64,000 bases of DNA, taken from positions 40,432,190-40,496,189 of the forward strand of contig CM045761.1 of assembly GCA_025200525.1 (NCBI GenBank), in the 5' to 3' direction. A program made the translations under genes and the position numbers. The stretch is from Camellia lanceoleosa (lineage: Eukaryota; Streptophyta; Magnoliopsida; Ericales; Theaceae). Position 1 is the stretch's first letter. Every line of letters begins with the position of its first letter. This document shows positions 33,006 through 43,950 of this stretch, one piece after another. A model generated the notes under the pieces. It ran no database searches. It was not told where the DNA came from and was given only the letters and a program-made list of their open reading frames with translations.

Positions 33006-34272
33006 ACCCTTGATGCTTTGTATGTGTTCTGTTAGTGCTAACGAATGTCAGATTATGTATGTATTCTGAAATCTGTTATTGACTTGTAAAAGAATGTGAA
33101 TGTGAATCTGTTTCTGAAATAAATTCTAATTTCTGACTCTGTGATGGACATCATTCATTAAAACTCTTTACTCCGTTCTTAGTCACTGGGCTCCCGCTCA
33201 CTATTTATTTTTATGTATGTAGGTGAGCAGGCGCGTGACCAAGCCTAAGTTAATGCCTGGCAAGTTTTGGAATCAGCCAGCCGTCATGCCTCCCGTGGAG
33301 GTTTCCTTTTGAGTTTTGACCAAGTTTTGAGTCTTTGGAATTTTTTGTACTTTCTGACGTTTATGTTTGATTTGAACATATTTGGAAGTTCTGTGTATGT
33401 GGCTCTGGTGACGTATGACTAATGCATTTTTGACGTCACATCTATATATAAATATAAGTTTGTTTCAAAAATTCATGTCCTATGTATGTCTGCACAGCTC
33501 TATGGACTATGTATATTTTGTACATTTGCTTTCGCAGCCCTTAATTATTTGTTATTCTGTTAAGAGGCCTTTGGTAATCCAAAGATTACTGGCTGGTTAC
33601 GACGTTAAACCTATAGGAGCAGGTTTTGGTCGTAACAAACAATAACAATGAAAGCATGGGAGAAGTGAAGATTGAGAACCAAGAACTGCATAAGAGTGAA
33701 CATTTTCGTTATTTAGGGTCAATTATCACAACAGCGGGGGAGATTGATATGGATGTACCCATAGGATTAAGGCGGGGTAGTATAAGTGGAGAAGTGCGTC
33801 TAGAGTACTGTGCGGTAAACGAATATCCACTAGACTAAAAGGTAAATTTTATAAAACGGCTATTAGAGGGAAACCAAGAAACAACATATAGATAAGATGA
33901 GTGTAACAGAGATGAGGATGCTACGGTAGATGTATGGCAAGACTAGACAAGACAGAATTAAGAATGAGTGTATTCGGGAATGAGTAAGAGTAACACCGAT
34001 AGAAAATAAGTTGAGAGATAATTGATTGAAATAGTTTGGTCATATTCAACAGAGACCAACAAAGGCGGTAGTGAAGAGATGCGATGCTATAACGGTAGAT
34101 AAAAGAATTAGGAGACGGGATAGGTTTAGATTAATATTGGCTAGCATTGTAAATAGAAATATATATCTACTTAATTTGACTAATGAAATAGTCATTAATA
34201 AGATCGCTTGGAGAAAAAAGATTCATGTAGTCAACCCCATTTGATGGGACTTAAGGCTTGACTTGGCTTGGT

Positions 34273-34895
34273 TTGGTATTGACATTGAACTTAACGGTTG
34301 ACTAATAAAATTATAATACCGTTGATTACACAAGACAAGAGGGATGTAATTTAAACATAAAATTTAGGAAATTCCAGTATAATTTTTACCCTTAAAATAG
34401 TTATACATTCTTCATGTTTGAAACATTCTTTATATTTGAATATATACAAGACTCACAAACCAAGCAGATTAAAAAGTCCTTTATCGTCCTTCTGCATTCA
34501 ATACCCCACCTTGTTTAGGCTAACCTCAGAATAAAATAACTCGTACTAATAAAATGGTTCCAAAAACCAAATGCTGCCAAATCCATCAAAAAAATTTAAG
34601 ATGGTGATGTATGGTAAAATCAAGATCCAATCCTGTTCCAATTACAAGTAATGCAGCCAAATGCTTTAAAGAGAATCACAAAAACATAACATGGAGATAA
34701 TAATAATATCTGCTGATGCTTTCTCTAGAATTCAATGCTCCACATCCACCTCTAGACACACAAATTGATATTCTCGAGTACAGTGGCGGAACTAGGATTT
34801 TAATACAGATCAACTCACTCAATAACTCACACTCTTTCTTGGGTAATATAACTTAGCAAATAAGCTACTAATTAGAATGAGAATGAGAATGAGAA
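34273..34895 (+). other. SDR_A 3' flank (unit duplicated at 17175-17514 and 19583-19802)
   Basis: Non-coding. It contains the unoccupied hAT target AATAATAT (34702-34709). Likely includes the 3'UTR of the minus-strand SDR; I see no clear poly(A) signal close to the stop. Confidence 0.8.
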
Positions 34896-36787
34896 TCAGA
34901 CGTAGCCACCATTGACACGAACGACCTGGCCATTAACCCACTCACCAGCGTCGCTAACCAAGAACCCAACAACAGGAGCCACATCGTGGGTCTCACCGAG
35001 TCGACCCAAAGGGCACTCCTCCACCACCTTCCTCACCATCTCCTCCGTCTTCCCATCGAAAAACATCTCGGTAGCAATCGGCCCTGGAGCCACGCAGTTA
35101 GCGGTGATTCCCGTCCCTTTCAGCTCCTTTGCCATTACCTTCACCATCGCTTCCACTGCCGCCTTGGACGCTGCATAAGCCCCGAAACCCTGCATGAGCG
35201 ACCCTACCTGCGACGAAGACAAGCATATAATCCTCCCACCACCGCCCCGCTTCAGCCGATTCGCTGCCTCCTTGCAGCAGAGGAAGGCCCCCCTCGTGTT
35301 CACCCTGAGATGAGATGAGATAGCTAGCTCTATTTGCTAAATAGGAATAGGAATGAGATTAATTAAATTGAATACCAGAATGAAATAATATGATATGATA
35401 TGATGATTTTTCAAATTCGCTTCTACAATTATCATATTTCATTTCATTATAATGCTGAATTTATTTACACTTCATTTTTTATTATTATAAGAATAGACAG
35501 ACATTTGAGAAGGGCTACTAACATATGTCCACTCTGTTTTTGAGGTGCATGCATATGGCATGTATATTAAGGAGTTGTTTAATAGGTGTAATTTTTGACT
35601 TTTTAGATTAAAAAGTTGAGGAAAAAAATATGGTTGTTTGAATTAATTTTTTTAATTTTTATGAAAAAATATGTATTAAAAAATTGTATAAATTAGTGTA
35701 TAGAAAAAAATTAGAATTGAAAATTATGTAGTTATAATTTTTAACTTTTGATAAATAATAATAACATTTTAACTTTTTAAATAATTTTTTTGATCACACG
35801 CCAAACGTGACCTAAATGTAGGAGTATAATTTTTTTAACAAAATGTAAGTAGTATAATTTTTATTATAAAATGCCTAACTTCAGTTTTACATTATAATTT
35901 CGTCATTTATAATTTTCAGCATAAAATTTATAGTAACTTTTGTCACAAAATATTTATAATTTTTATCATAATTTTTGGGAGAGTTATTTTTGAAAAAAAT
36001 TTAGGAGAATTGCTTTAGAAATTTTTTTGATTTGTTTGGTTGTATATTTTGAGAGATAAATTTTTTGTGAAAGTTTGGGATAATTTGATATTTTGAAAGA
36101 ATTTAGTAGATGTGTGTAAGAGAAAAAGTGATTAAGAATGAGAGAGGAGAGAGAAAAAGTGATTGATTAATGTGTAAGAGAGAAAAAGTAATTTTGAAAA
36201 TTTTTTTAAAAAAATTTCAAACCAAACAATTTTTTAAAAAAAATTTCTAAAACTATCTCTCAAATTCAAACCAAACAAGCCCACAATTTTTCTTTTCTTA
36301 CAATGTACAAGTACACATATTGTACTAGCATTTTTCTAGATATTTTGATGAAAATAATTATATTCTATTTGATTGCAGTGAATCAATTCAAATATTACCT
36401 GAAAGTTTTGTCGAAATCTTGGATGGAAGTGTTGAAGAGGGTTGGGTACTTGGGGTCGACTACGCCGGCGGAGTTGATGAAGATGTGGGGTTGGGAATTG
36501 AAGGTCGATTCGGCGGCTTCGAAGAGAGACTTCACTTGGGCTGGATCGGAGACGTCGGCTTGGACGGTGATGGCTCGGCGGCAGTCACTAGTACTATTGC
36601 TGTTGATTTGGGAGGCAACGAGTCCGGCTTGGGATGAATTGGAGGAGTAGTTGATGACGATTTTGGCGCCGAGGGAGGCCAAGTGGAAGGCGATGGCTCG
36701 GCCGATTCCTCGGGAGCCGCCGGTGACGATTGCCACTCGGTCTTGGAGTGGCAGATTAACGGCGCCAGTACTTGCTTGTTCACTCAT
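34896..36787 (-). CDS. Intact short-chain dehydrogenase/reductase, NADPH-dependent aldehyde reductase-like
   Basis: Two exons: 36787-36399 and 35304-34896, giving 265 residues, the normal size for classical SDRs. The intron has GT (36398) and AG (35305) ends and splits codon Arg130. Cofactor motif TGGSRGIG at 22-29, Asp78 in QADVS, NSAG at 105-108 (family NNAG), catalytic Ser of LSSSQVG (~160), Tyr173 and Lys177 in YAASK, PGP at 203-205. The set is complete. Such enzymes use NADPH to reduce reactive carbonyls; the closest plant group I recognise is the aldehyde reductase-like SDRs. The N-terminus (MSEQASTGAVNLP) shows no transit peptide, so a cytosolic location is likely. ATG at 36787 is the only start before the Rossmann motif. 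The GTG at 35303 is an internal codon, not a start. The intron holds two MITEs. Confidence 0.95.
35571..35812. mobile_element. Tourist-like MITE in the SDR intron, TSD TAA
   Basis: The 242-bp element is flanked by TAA (35568-35570, 35813-35815). Ends GGAGTTGTTTAATAGG and (reverse complement) GGTCACGTTTGGCGTG are degenerate inverted repeats; both arms contain AAAAAGTT blocks. Moderate support. Confidence 0.62.
36027..36283. mobile_element. Second MITE in the SDR intron
   Basis: Inverted arms TTTGTTTGGTTGTATATTTTG / TTGTTTGGTTTGAATTTG, then GAGAGATA in both, and AAATTTTTT. No certain target duplication. It lies 0.1 kb from exon 1. Confidence 0.65.
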
Positions 36788-36929
36788 GTCGTAGTCGCAA
36801 TCGTAATCGTAATCGTAATCGGTATGGAGGAGAGAAGGGAAGGTGATTATTTATTTATGGACATGTGAAAGAAATCACAATTTGGGGAAAATTTTGGAGG
36901 GAGCTGTTGTTTGGGTTTGGTAGGTAGTA

Positions 36930-36937
36930 TATTTATA
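36930..36937 (-). promoter_or_regulatory. TATA box candidate of the SDR gene
   Basis: TATAAATA on the minus strand, ~145 bp upstream of the ATG. This leaves room for a start site and a 5'UTR of about 110 bp, which contains a short CGTAATCGTAATCGTAATC repeat. Confidence 0.55.
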
Positions 36938-37272
36938 AGGGAAATAATATGGTGGATATGCACTTTATAATTAAAAAATAATAATATAATTTTAATTTTT
37001 TAAATTATAATTATATACATATATATTATAATTAAATATAATATGAAAGATTATTAAAGAATTCATAAGTTATAATTAAAAAAAATTAGTCATAATTAGA
37101 AAAGAAAATGACATAACTATAGATGTATATAATACACTCTTTTTAAAATGATGTATATTAGAATTTCTCTATTAATAATGATAAGAAAAATGTACATATT
37201 ATTGTGTTGCAAGTGGTAAGAGCTTGTGTGTGAATGATTTTTTGATCACACTGTCCACCTTAATAATTCAAC
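36938..37272. other. AT-rich intergenic sequence upstream of the SDR
   Basis: Long ATAATTATAATTA-type stretches. No gene or clear element is seen. Confidence 0.5.
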
Positions 37273-37889
37273 TGTAGAACACAAGCAGAATAGATGGCAC
37301 AAATAATAACACAAAGAATATAACGTGATTCGGTAAAATTGCCTACGTCCACGAGCAGCAGATTCACTATATTGAATGAATAGTAAGAATTACAATTAAC
37401 TCTCTGTAATTCTCTTTTTTTCTTCACTCTCTCCACCCTCCTCCATATATACACCAGAATAGAGATGGAGAAGCCATCAACTTTTGAGCTGGCTGCCAGC
37501 CCATTGTTGTGCTTTTGGCAGCTTTCCAGATAAAAGCTTCACATGGCTTCACATGGCCTCTCATGGCCTCATGGCCAGCTAGTTGGTGAAGTGTTGGCCT
37601 CATGGCTTTCTTCTTATGGCTGGACATTCATCTGACCAAGATAATATTGCCATACTATATAGGCGGGTATGACCGATCTAACAGTTACCTCGACTTAATT
37701 CTTTGCATGTTAAGCCGAGGTAGGAGAAAGGAGAGGCCTTTATCCGCTTATCCCGGATTAAGATATCTTCGGAAATAACATCGGCAAATCTTAGATTACC
37801 TCGGCAAAACTTACCGCGACACGTGGTACCTCGGCTGACACGTCGGCGTCACCTTGCCACGTGTTGGTACTCAGAAATATATCCCCACA
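37273..37889 (-). mobile_element. Solo LTR, probably copia (617 bp)
   Basis: The plus strand starts TGTAGAACACAAGC and ends ATATATCCCCACA. On the minus strand it begins TGTGGGGATATATTTC, has TATA-like TATATATGGAGG (~37445) and ends TTCTACA, with GATTCGGTAAAATTGCC and GCCTACGTCCACG, common in plant copia LTRs. No matching duplication (TCAAC left, GCTTG right). Confidence 0.65.
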
Positions 37890-38522
37890 GCTTGTTTTGT
37901 CCAATCTATAATTTTCAAGCCTTGTCTTTTTTTTTCTTTTTTTCACATAAACATCAACTACAGACATATTTGAAAAAATTAAAAATATAAGATAGAAATG
38001 TGTCGATACCACTAACAGAGTTCACTTTATATATTATAATAGATAACATTATATTAAATGAATTTTTTTTTTCTTTTTGAAAAAAAAAAAAAAATGGAAA
38101 CTTCGTGGGAATATCATAACTTTCTCAAGTTCTGACCTTGGTATAACAGATTGACGATCAGATTTAGCCTAACATAAAAAAATGGACCCTCATTGGGATA
38201 ACAGTGGGTTCTACGCCCACTCCACAACAAAAGTCTTAGGACTCTACAAGAGGTGTACAAAACAATCTTCTGAAGAAAGTTGCACCTCTCAGGTGTCGAA
38301 TCCAGACATCTTGTATCGAGAGAAGGCAAAGCTCCACGGGACCACCACCTCAGTAGTTATTAGGTAAAAATTGAACTTCGAATCTTAGATCTTAAATATA
38401 TTAAAGAAAATTTTAATCAATGACATACAATATATAATAAATATTTTATTTTATTTTTATTTATTTACATTACATAAATAAAAGGTGTCAACTACTAATA
38501 TATATATATATATATTTAAAGA
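37890..38522. other. Non-coding interval with a tRNA-like B-box phrase
   Basis: No gene. GTGTCGAATCCAGAC (~38297) resembles an RNA polymerase III B box, and the block 38110-38370 could be a degraded SINE, but no A box or poly(A)-type tail can be placed with confidence. A TA tract lies at 38493-38515. Confidence 0.35.
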
Positions 38523-38526
38523 ATAA

Positions 38527-38686
38527 TACTATATATATCAATTAGTGTATTAACTAGTGTATTAATAAATGATGTGACATAATTTTAGAAATTTTCAATA
38601 TTTATAATTCGTATAATAGGTGGAGTCAATAATAATGTCATAACACTAGTTGATACACTAATTGATGGCACCACCGATATATAAAT
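38527..38686. mobile_element. Inverted-repeat MITE (~160 bp)
   Basis: Left arm ATCAATTAGTGTATTAACTAGTGT and right arm reverse complement ATCAATTAGTGTATCAACTAGTGT are nearly identical, then ATGACAT in both. Ends are approximate; the superfamily is not determined. Confidence 0.78.
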
Positions 38687-39251
38687 CAAAGAATTCAATA
38701 AATAATCATAGAGCTGCATTGTTGCAATCAATGAAAGGTTTAGGATGCAATATTGCAATCAATGAAAGGTTTAGGATTCACAATGCGATGTGATTAATTT
38801 TCTTTGATGGGAAGGGAATAGATATTGTTAGATAAATTACACTGCACTCTTTTTATTTGTCTAAAATAACATTGACATACTTTTTATTATCTAAAATGTC
38901 ATTGTACTCCCTTCTATTATAAGATAATGTAACACTTTAGTCCTTTCCTTAGTCAAACCTATGTTGACCCAACAAAAAGTATGACATCAATTAGAAGATG
39001 GTTTAAAATGACAACTTTGCCCTTATATTACTATTGAAAAGAAATTCTATTTCCGCACACTTACTTATCTTTGTGCACACACTTAATGATTTATTTATTT
39101 TTATTATAATTTTGCCCTAACATAAAATTACTAGAGTATCCTTATCTTCTCCACCAAAACTCTAGTTTCTTAACCCTAACCCTAGCCACCGCCCATTGCT
39201 ATTGCCGCCATTGCCATCAACTCTGCTACAATTTCTTTGCCGCAAAACCGT

Positions 39252-39294
<43 letters not shown>

Positions 39295-39560
39295 GTCTTC
39301 TTCTTCTTCTTCTTCTTCATCTAGGAGGAGCATTTGAGAACCAAATTCTAGACCAGTCCAAAACCTAACCCAACCCACTATGTTCATCTTTTTTCCAAAA
39401 ATTTTTTTAATAGAGTTTTTGGGTTACTTTACAGATTGTTAAAGTCTAATCAAAGTCACAATTGTCATTAGGTCCAAAATGTCTACAGCCTTCAATTACT
39501 CTCTCTTTATATAGACACAGAGATATATAAATATATGCGAATTAGGTTTGTGTAGTTACG
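38687..39560. other. Non-coding interval with leader-like CT and TTC repeats
   Basis: A 14-bp-spaced duplicate (AATCAATGAAAGGTTTAGGAT, twice near 38729-38776), a (CT)n tract at 39255-39291 and (TTC)n at 39299-39317. The CT-rich part precedes the epimerase fragment and may be its 5' leader. Confidence 0.5.
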
Positions 39561-39740
39561 GTGCAAAACATATGTGTGACTGGTGGTGCTGGGTATATTG
39601 GAACCCACATGGTGCTTCAGTTGCTTTTGGGTAGGTATAATGCGGTGGTAATCGACAATCTCAACAATTCCTTCACTGTTGCAATCAAGCAAGTTTAGAA
39701 ACTCACCGAAAAGTATGGCCCAAATCTTACGGTGAAAGGG
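39561..39740 (+). pseudogene. N-terminal fragment of UDP-glucose 4-epimerase
   Basis: About 60 codons contain [20 protein letters not shown] and [12 protein letters not shown], the NAD-binding GxxGxxG start of plant UDP-glucose 4-epimerases (enzymes interconverting UDP-glucose and UDP-galactose in the cytosol). The expected initiator position has GTGCAAAAC preceded by ACG rather than ATG. There is a stop (TAG) inside GTTTAGAAA near 39697, and the frame dissolves after KYGPNLTV. No later exon with the YxxxK motif is present. It is a truncated copy, either captured or left from a duplication. Confidence 0.88.
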
Positions 39741-40197
39741 AGCTGGAAAGGGGTGACTCAGTCGCCACCAATGTATGGTCATGGACGGCGACAGGCGACG
39801 GGTGGCAATGGGTGTTAGTTTAGAGTGGAGCGCATTAATACAGATCGGTGCAATTTTAGTGAATTGGACGATATTTTACACAGCCCTAGGTATAATAGAA
39901 CTTTGGATGCATTTAGCGACTTGGATTGGATTGTTTTCGGTTCACTTTTTTATTTTTTTTATTATTTATTGTAATAATCTTGCTATATGGAGGTTGTGTC
40001 TCTTCTTTGTTAAGATTTTTTTAAGATTCTTTCCTCCTATAAAAATTTGTTAATTCCTTATGAGATATTTTGTTACCAGTGTACAAAATTGACCCAATTT
40101 TTCTATTGATTTTACAATGAAAGTCGATATAAATAAAACTATAATAAAAAGCAAACCATTAACACACAACACACCACACCACACCACAGTGAGAAAA
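39741..40197. other. Non-coding; likely DOX_A upstream region
   Basis: No gene. A short ORF at 39775-40053 has no family similarity. ACACCACACCACACCACAG directly precedes the DOX_A start. Confidence 0.45.
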
Positions 40198-41797
40198 ATG
40201 GCAGTCATTGCATCTACCGAATCGCATGAAGGAAGTGAAAGAATTCGACAGCTCCAAAATCGGCGTCAAAGGCCTCTCCGATTCCGGTGTCACCGCCATG
40301 CCCAAATTCTTCATTCAGCCGCCAGAAACTCTCTCCACTCTCAAATCTTCATCTTTTAACACTGGCGGCAGCCCCGTAATTGATCTCCCCAACATAAATT
40401 CCCCCAAACTCTGACCAAACATCGTCAGCCAAATTCGAGAAGCCGCGAAAACTTGGGGTTCTTCCAAGTGATCAACCACGGTGTACCCAGCTATATTATC
40501 AACAAAACACTCATGTCAATCCGATCATTCCACGAACAACCCCAGGAGATAAAGGCAGAGCACTACGTTCGAGATGAGTTCAAAGGATTCGTGTATGCCA
40601 GCAACAACGATCTTCTCCGGTCGAAGGTGGCGAGCTGGCACGACAACATGCATGCTTGGATGTCGCCGGAGGCTATGGAGGCGGAGAAGATTCCGGCTGT
40701 TTGCCGGGAGGAGGTGGTGTTGGAACTTTATTTTAAGTTTTAAAATTTAAAGAGTTAATTATATGTTTCATCTCCTGTAATTTGATATAAATTTCACTTT
40801 TGTTGTTATAGTTTTAATATCAATAAGTCGGTTCAGAATTAGGTAGAATCATTTATAGTTTATAACTTTCAAATTGATTTCAAATTTATTCTTAAAGATC
40901 ATCTCAAAGAATAAGCTGATTTCTGACTTCCACAAAACTATAAGCTATGAGCATAAGCTAAACCAAACATATCAAAACAGCTTAAATTAAGCTGAAAGCT
41001 GAAAATAAGCAGTAACAAACAGGGCCAATATAAGTCTAATTTTAATTTGATTAATCTATTTAAATTAGATATTAAAATTAATAAATTCAATACACTTATC
41101 AATTTTCTAAAGTTATAATTTGAATCTTTCTTCTAAATTGGAAGTTAATGTTAACAATTTTAAAATATTTATCAATTTCTAAAGTGTATATATAGATAAA
41201 ATTAACAAAAAATAAGATAGAATAACTAAATTAAAACTACATTTAAAGTGTAAAAATCAAATTATTTAAATTGAAATTATGGAGATTAAAGTGAAATTTG
41301 AGTCAAATCAGGAGTTAAAAGTATAATTAACCCAAATTTAATATAAGAAAATTAAATTTCACTTTAATCTCTATAATTTCAAATTGTACAATTTATTTCA
41401 TGAAGTTTAAAGCATAATTTCAATATAATCTTTGCTATTTAAATTAAAAATTAAAATTAATAATTTTTAAACACTTATAAATCTTTTAAGATATGCACGT
41501 AAATAAAATTAATAAAAATTTACATAGAATGAATAAATTAAAATATAGTGACTATATATTTTAAATTATATTTTAGAGATGTACTTTTACAGGAGGGGAG
41601 AAAAATATAATTTTAATATGTTAACTTGTCGTAGCTCTCAATCCTTTAATTTTGATGCATAAATTCCCAACAGATGGTGGAGTGGGACCGGTATGTGACA
41701 GATGTAGGGGAGAAAGTGGCGGAGCCGTTCTCGGAAGGGCTGGGATTGGCGGCTGAAAAAGTGAAAGATGAGGCTTCTAGGTTCGAGGTGCGCCATT
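40198..41797 (+). pseudogene. DOX_A exons 1 and 2: broken 2-oxoglutarate/Fe(II) dioxygenase
   Basis: ATG 40198 opens MAVIASTES, then a frame change near 40220 leads into MKEVKEFDSSKIGVKGLSDS and the proline-rich PKFFIQPPETL. A TGA (40412) replaces a sense codon in the segment before NIVSQIREAAKTWG, a missing base near 40457 shifts frame, then FFQVINHGVPSYI and HAWMSPEAMEAEKIPAVCRE follow to the GT at 40714. Intron 1 is 40714-41673. Exon 2 (41674) reads MVEWDRYVTDVGEKVAE and SEGLGLAAEKVKDEA, then breaks into a MITE remnant at ~41798. The iron-binding H-x-D part is missing. Exon 3 lies at 58928. The family is the ACC-oxidase-homolog branch of plant DOX enzymes; it is inactive. Confidence 0.9.
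40835..41030. mobile_element. ~190-bp insertion in DOX_A intron 1
   Basis: Absent from the paralogous intron (between GTCGGTAGAATT and TAAGTCTAATTTT, ~470-485). The right end, reversed, reads GGCCCTGTTTGTTACTGC, a MITE-like terminus with AAGCTGAAAGCTGAAAATAAGC. No good left inverted repeat is seen, so class is uncertain. Confidence 0.6.
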
Positions 41798-41850
41798 GTG
41801 AGCCTTACAAACTCAAACATCACAATGGACTAGAGAGGAGTTGTAATCCA
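41798..41850. mobile_element. MITE family X right-end fragment (copy 3)
   Basis: GTGAGCCTTACAAACTCAAA and CACAATGGACTAGAGAGGAG match the right ends at 15606-15650 and 21709-21750. It replaces the end of DOX_A exon 2. Confidence 0.72.
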
Positions 41851-42277
41851 AAAAAATAAAAAGAAAAATTAAGGCCCATGGAGCATATCATTTAATTAAA
41901 AAAATTAAATTAATTTGACATAATAATAATGTGATTGATTTATATTTGTATAAAAATAATAATAAACAAACTATTTTTAAAATTATGTTTTACAATTGTT
42001 AAAAAAAATGTAATTTAACTAATAATTATCAATGTCTAATTTATTTAATAAATAATTCAAAACATCAAAATAAATGTGATGTGTGACCACAACCACACAA
42101 ACTAAGGCCATCCGGTTCAAAAATTGTTTGACTGAGAGGCAAGGCTCCTCCAAAAATTGTAGATAAATATGACAAACTTTGGGTGATTCTATTTCCAAAA
42201 TAGTAACTCAATACATTTAATTAAAATTTTAGTTCTTATTAATATAAATTTTCTAATGAGGACAATATACATTTTTA
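41851..42277 (+). other. DOX_A intron 2, left part
   Basis: AT-rich non-coding. TTGTTTGACTGAGAGGCAAG and CTCCTCCAAAAATTGTAGAT (42125-42166) match 15708-15748 of locus B. The intron is interrupted here by the Tat element and resumes near 58640. Confidence 0.75.
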
Positions 42278-42940
42278 TGAACGCGAAATAATCTTCTCGT
42301 ATAATCCTGTTGATCAAGTTTGCACTTCTCCAAACGTCGTCGCTTTACTACCTAAAAACATAAACGTGAGCTAGCTAGCGAGTGTGTGCCGGAAACCTTT
42401 CTGATGCCTAAGTCAGCAAATAGACAATATACACAAAAGCTCTGTGTATTTTAGAGTAAAAATTGCGTTACCTGTACATAGGTCCTGTATGAGCTTTTGT
42501 AGATTCTGCTTAGCATAATCCTAGTAGAACTCCAACTCTCTTCAGCAGAATCCTCCTAGGAATCACACTCATCAGGATAATACCTATCCTGATGACACTC
42601 TTCTTACTACCAACCAAATGAGATGGCCTAAACCTCCTTACCTCGGTTCAGTAGCAGCTCAACCGAGCTAGGAAGGCCTTGCCCCACGCCAGACAGAACC
42701 AGGGCAGTCTTTAACCGAGATAATAACTCCAAAACACCACAGCATCGTACCCTGGTCCTGCTTTGACATAACCACCTCAGTTCAAGCCTTAGGCCAAATA
42801 CCCGTCCAGTCTACGATCGAGCTTAAACCATTTTAATTTTTGCCCACAGCGCAGCACAATAACCAAGGGAATGAACCTAGCTCGGTCCATTCAACAGATG
42901 GCTTTAGCTCGGCCTTATTTAGACATAAATTGCCCTCTCA
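42278..42940 (-). repeat. 3' LTR of the Tat element
   Basis: Pairs with 54658-55310 (CGAAATAATCTTCTCGTATA ... CTTATTTAGACATAAATT). It has ~17 extra bases near 42869 compared with the other LTR. Confidence 0.9.
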
Positions 42941-43950
42941 ATTGCCCATTAATTCCATCTGCAGTGCATGTTTGGGATTATTCTTCTTTCAACCGAGCTA
43001 GATGCGCAAGCCTCCAACTGGGGTCAATATTACCCGAGCTCCCAATTCGTTTGGTCTAGAAATATCTTGTTAGTTGCTCTGTACGCAGCTCCACTACCCA
43101 AGCATATCTGAAACATTATTTATTCCTTTGAACACGTGGCATGCCCCCACTAGTCAAGTACATCTATTACAGCTGTCTTGTACTTATGAAATTTTAACAG
43201 TCCCGTCCATTTCTGCCCCAACTATATAGCTTCACTTTTTTGAAAGGCCATTTACTGTTCATCTTCCCTCTTGGTAGCCTTCATTCCACTAAGCTTCAAC
43301 CCCTAACCTTCTTGTGCTTAAGACTGGGCCTACGCATCTCTTGCTGTACTCAACACTACCTGCTTCCGTCTTGGATTCGGATTTCACTCCCCAATCGGTA
43401 AGTTCCTCACCCTTATAGCTATTTCTACTTATTTCTAAAGATAGTGCCTCATTTACCAAATATGTACTTATGAACTCAAAGGTCCAAACCAATATATTAA
43501 AAAAAACCTTGAAACACCATGAGTAAACCTTGAAACACACTAATTGGGACTAAGAACTTGTCTAAAACTGTTTTGTTGATCCCAAATCATGCTACGACCG
43601 AACTAGGCAATTGTTTGTGATCTTTAGGCATGTAACCGACCGAACTAAAAATGGAATTGATAATAAACCGAGCTATAAACCTTAGCCGGTCCTGTTTATT
43701 GACCGAACTGGGAATGGTCTGTAACCCAAGTGTAGCCGAGCAAGGCTTCTTTTGCTTTGTCTATTTTACTTAGCTCGGTCCATTAATTGGGCATAAGCCT
43801 TGTTATTTCCACTTTACAGACTTGACTAGGTTGGTTAGGCACACCCTTGCACCTTGCCCCAAGGCGATTTTGCTCAACCGAGCCACCCAAAGCTGCCTTA
43901 GCGCCAAGCTAGGCATTCGTGTTCATTTGTAATATAACAATTTTAAGTAT
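42941..43950. other. Tat 3' region, no ORF recognised
   Basis: Non-coding, with many CCGAGCT/AGCTCGG motifs shared with the LTRs. It lies downstream of the antisense ORF start on the other strand, so it would be the promoter side of that ORF. Confidence 0.5.

Larger units (their letters stand above)
30747..33637 (+). mobile_element. Gypsy family G LTR (copy 2), inserted in the LINE
   Basis: Starts TGTAACAACCTCG and ends GGTCGTAACA. It aligns with copy 1 along its length: GAAGGCCTTATCGGCATC, the CGCTCGAGCG cluster, the 42-bp array, GGCCTTTGGTAATCC. It lies between LINE codons for FSNSK and for GEVKIENQEL. No internal region and no matching 5-bp duplication was seen, so it is a solo LTR whose flanks have changed. 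It contains a 362-bp solo LTR. Confidence 0.85.
29744..34272 (+). pseudogene. 5'-truncated RTE-like LINE, split by a family G LTR
   Basis: Reverse-transcriptase pieces in order: KDKEIKERWKNYF (~29770), KSNKALGPDDIPIEAW (~29940), DEWRESILLPIYKN and NNYRGIKLM (~30060-30145), NQFGFMPDRSTME (~30220), MVFIDLEKAYDRVPRDI (30313), GLHQRSILSPYLF (~30495), catalytic FADD (~30594), and SKTKTEYIECKFSNS before the LTR. After the LTR: KSEHFRYLGSI (~33690) and a stop-ridden tail. The order fits a plant RTE-type LINE, which copies itself by target-primed reverse transcription. There is no endonuclease domain at the 5' side. The 3' end is GACTTGGCTTGGTTTGG at ~34259-34275, right at the border with the duplicated SDR flank. 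It is inactive: stops at 30163, 30187, 30280, 30655 and many later. No target duplication was identified. Confidence 0.88.

Noticed and set aside
34896..35303. A separate 135-codon gene starting at GTG 35303
   Set aside because: It is exon 2 of the SDR; the preceding AG acceptor and codon phase join it to exon 1.
38110..38370. SINE with an internal RNA polymerase III promoter
   Set aside because: Only a B-box-like phrase is convincing; no A box at proper spacing, no tail and no target duplication.
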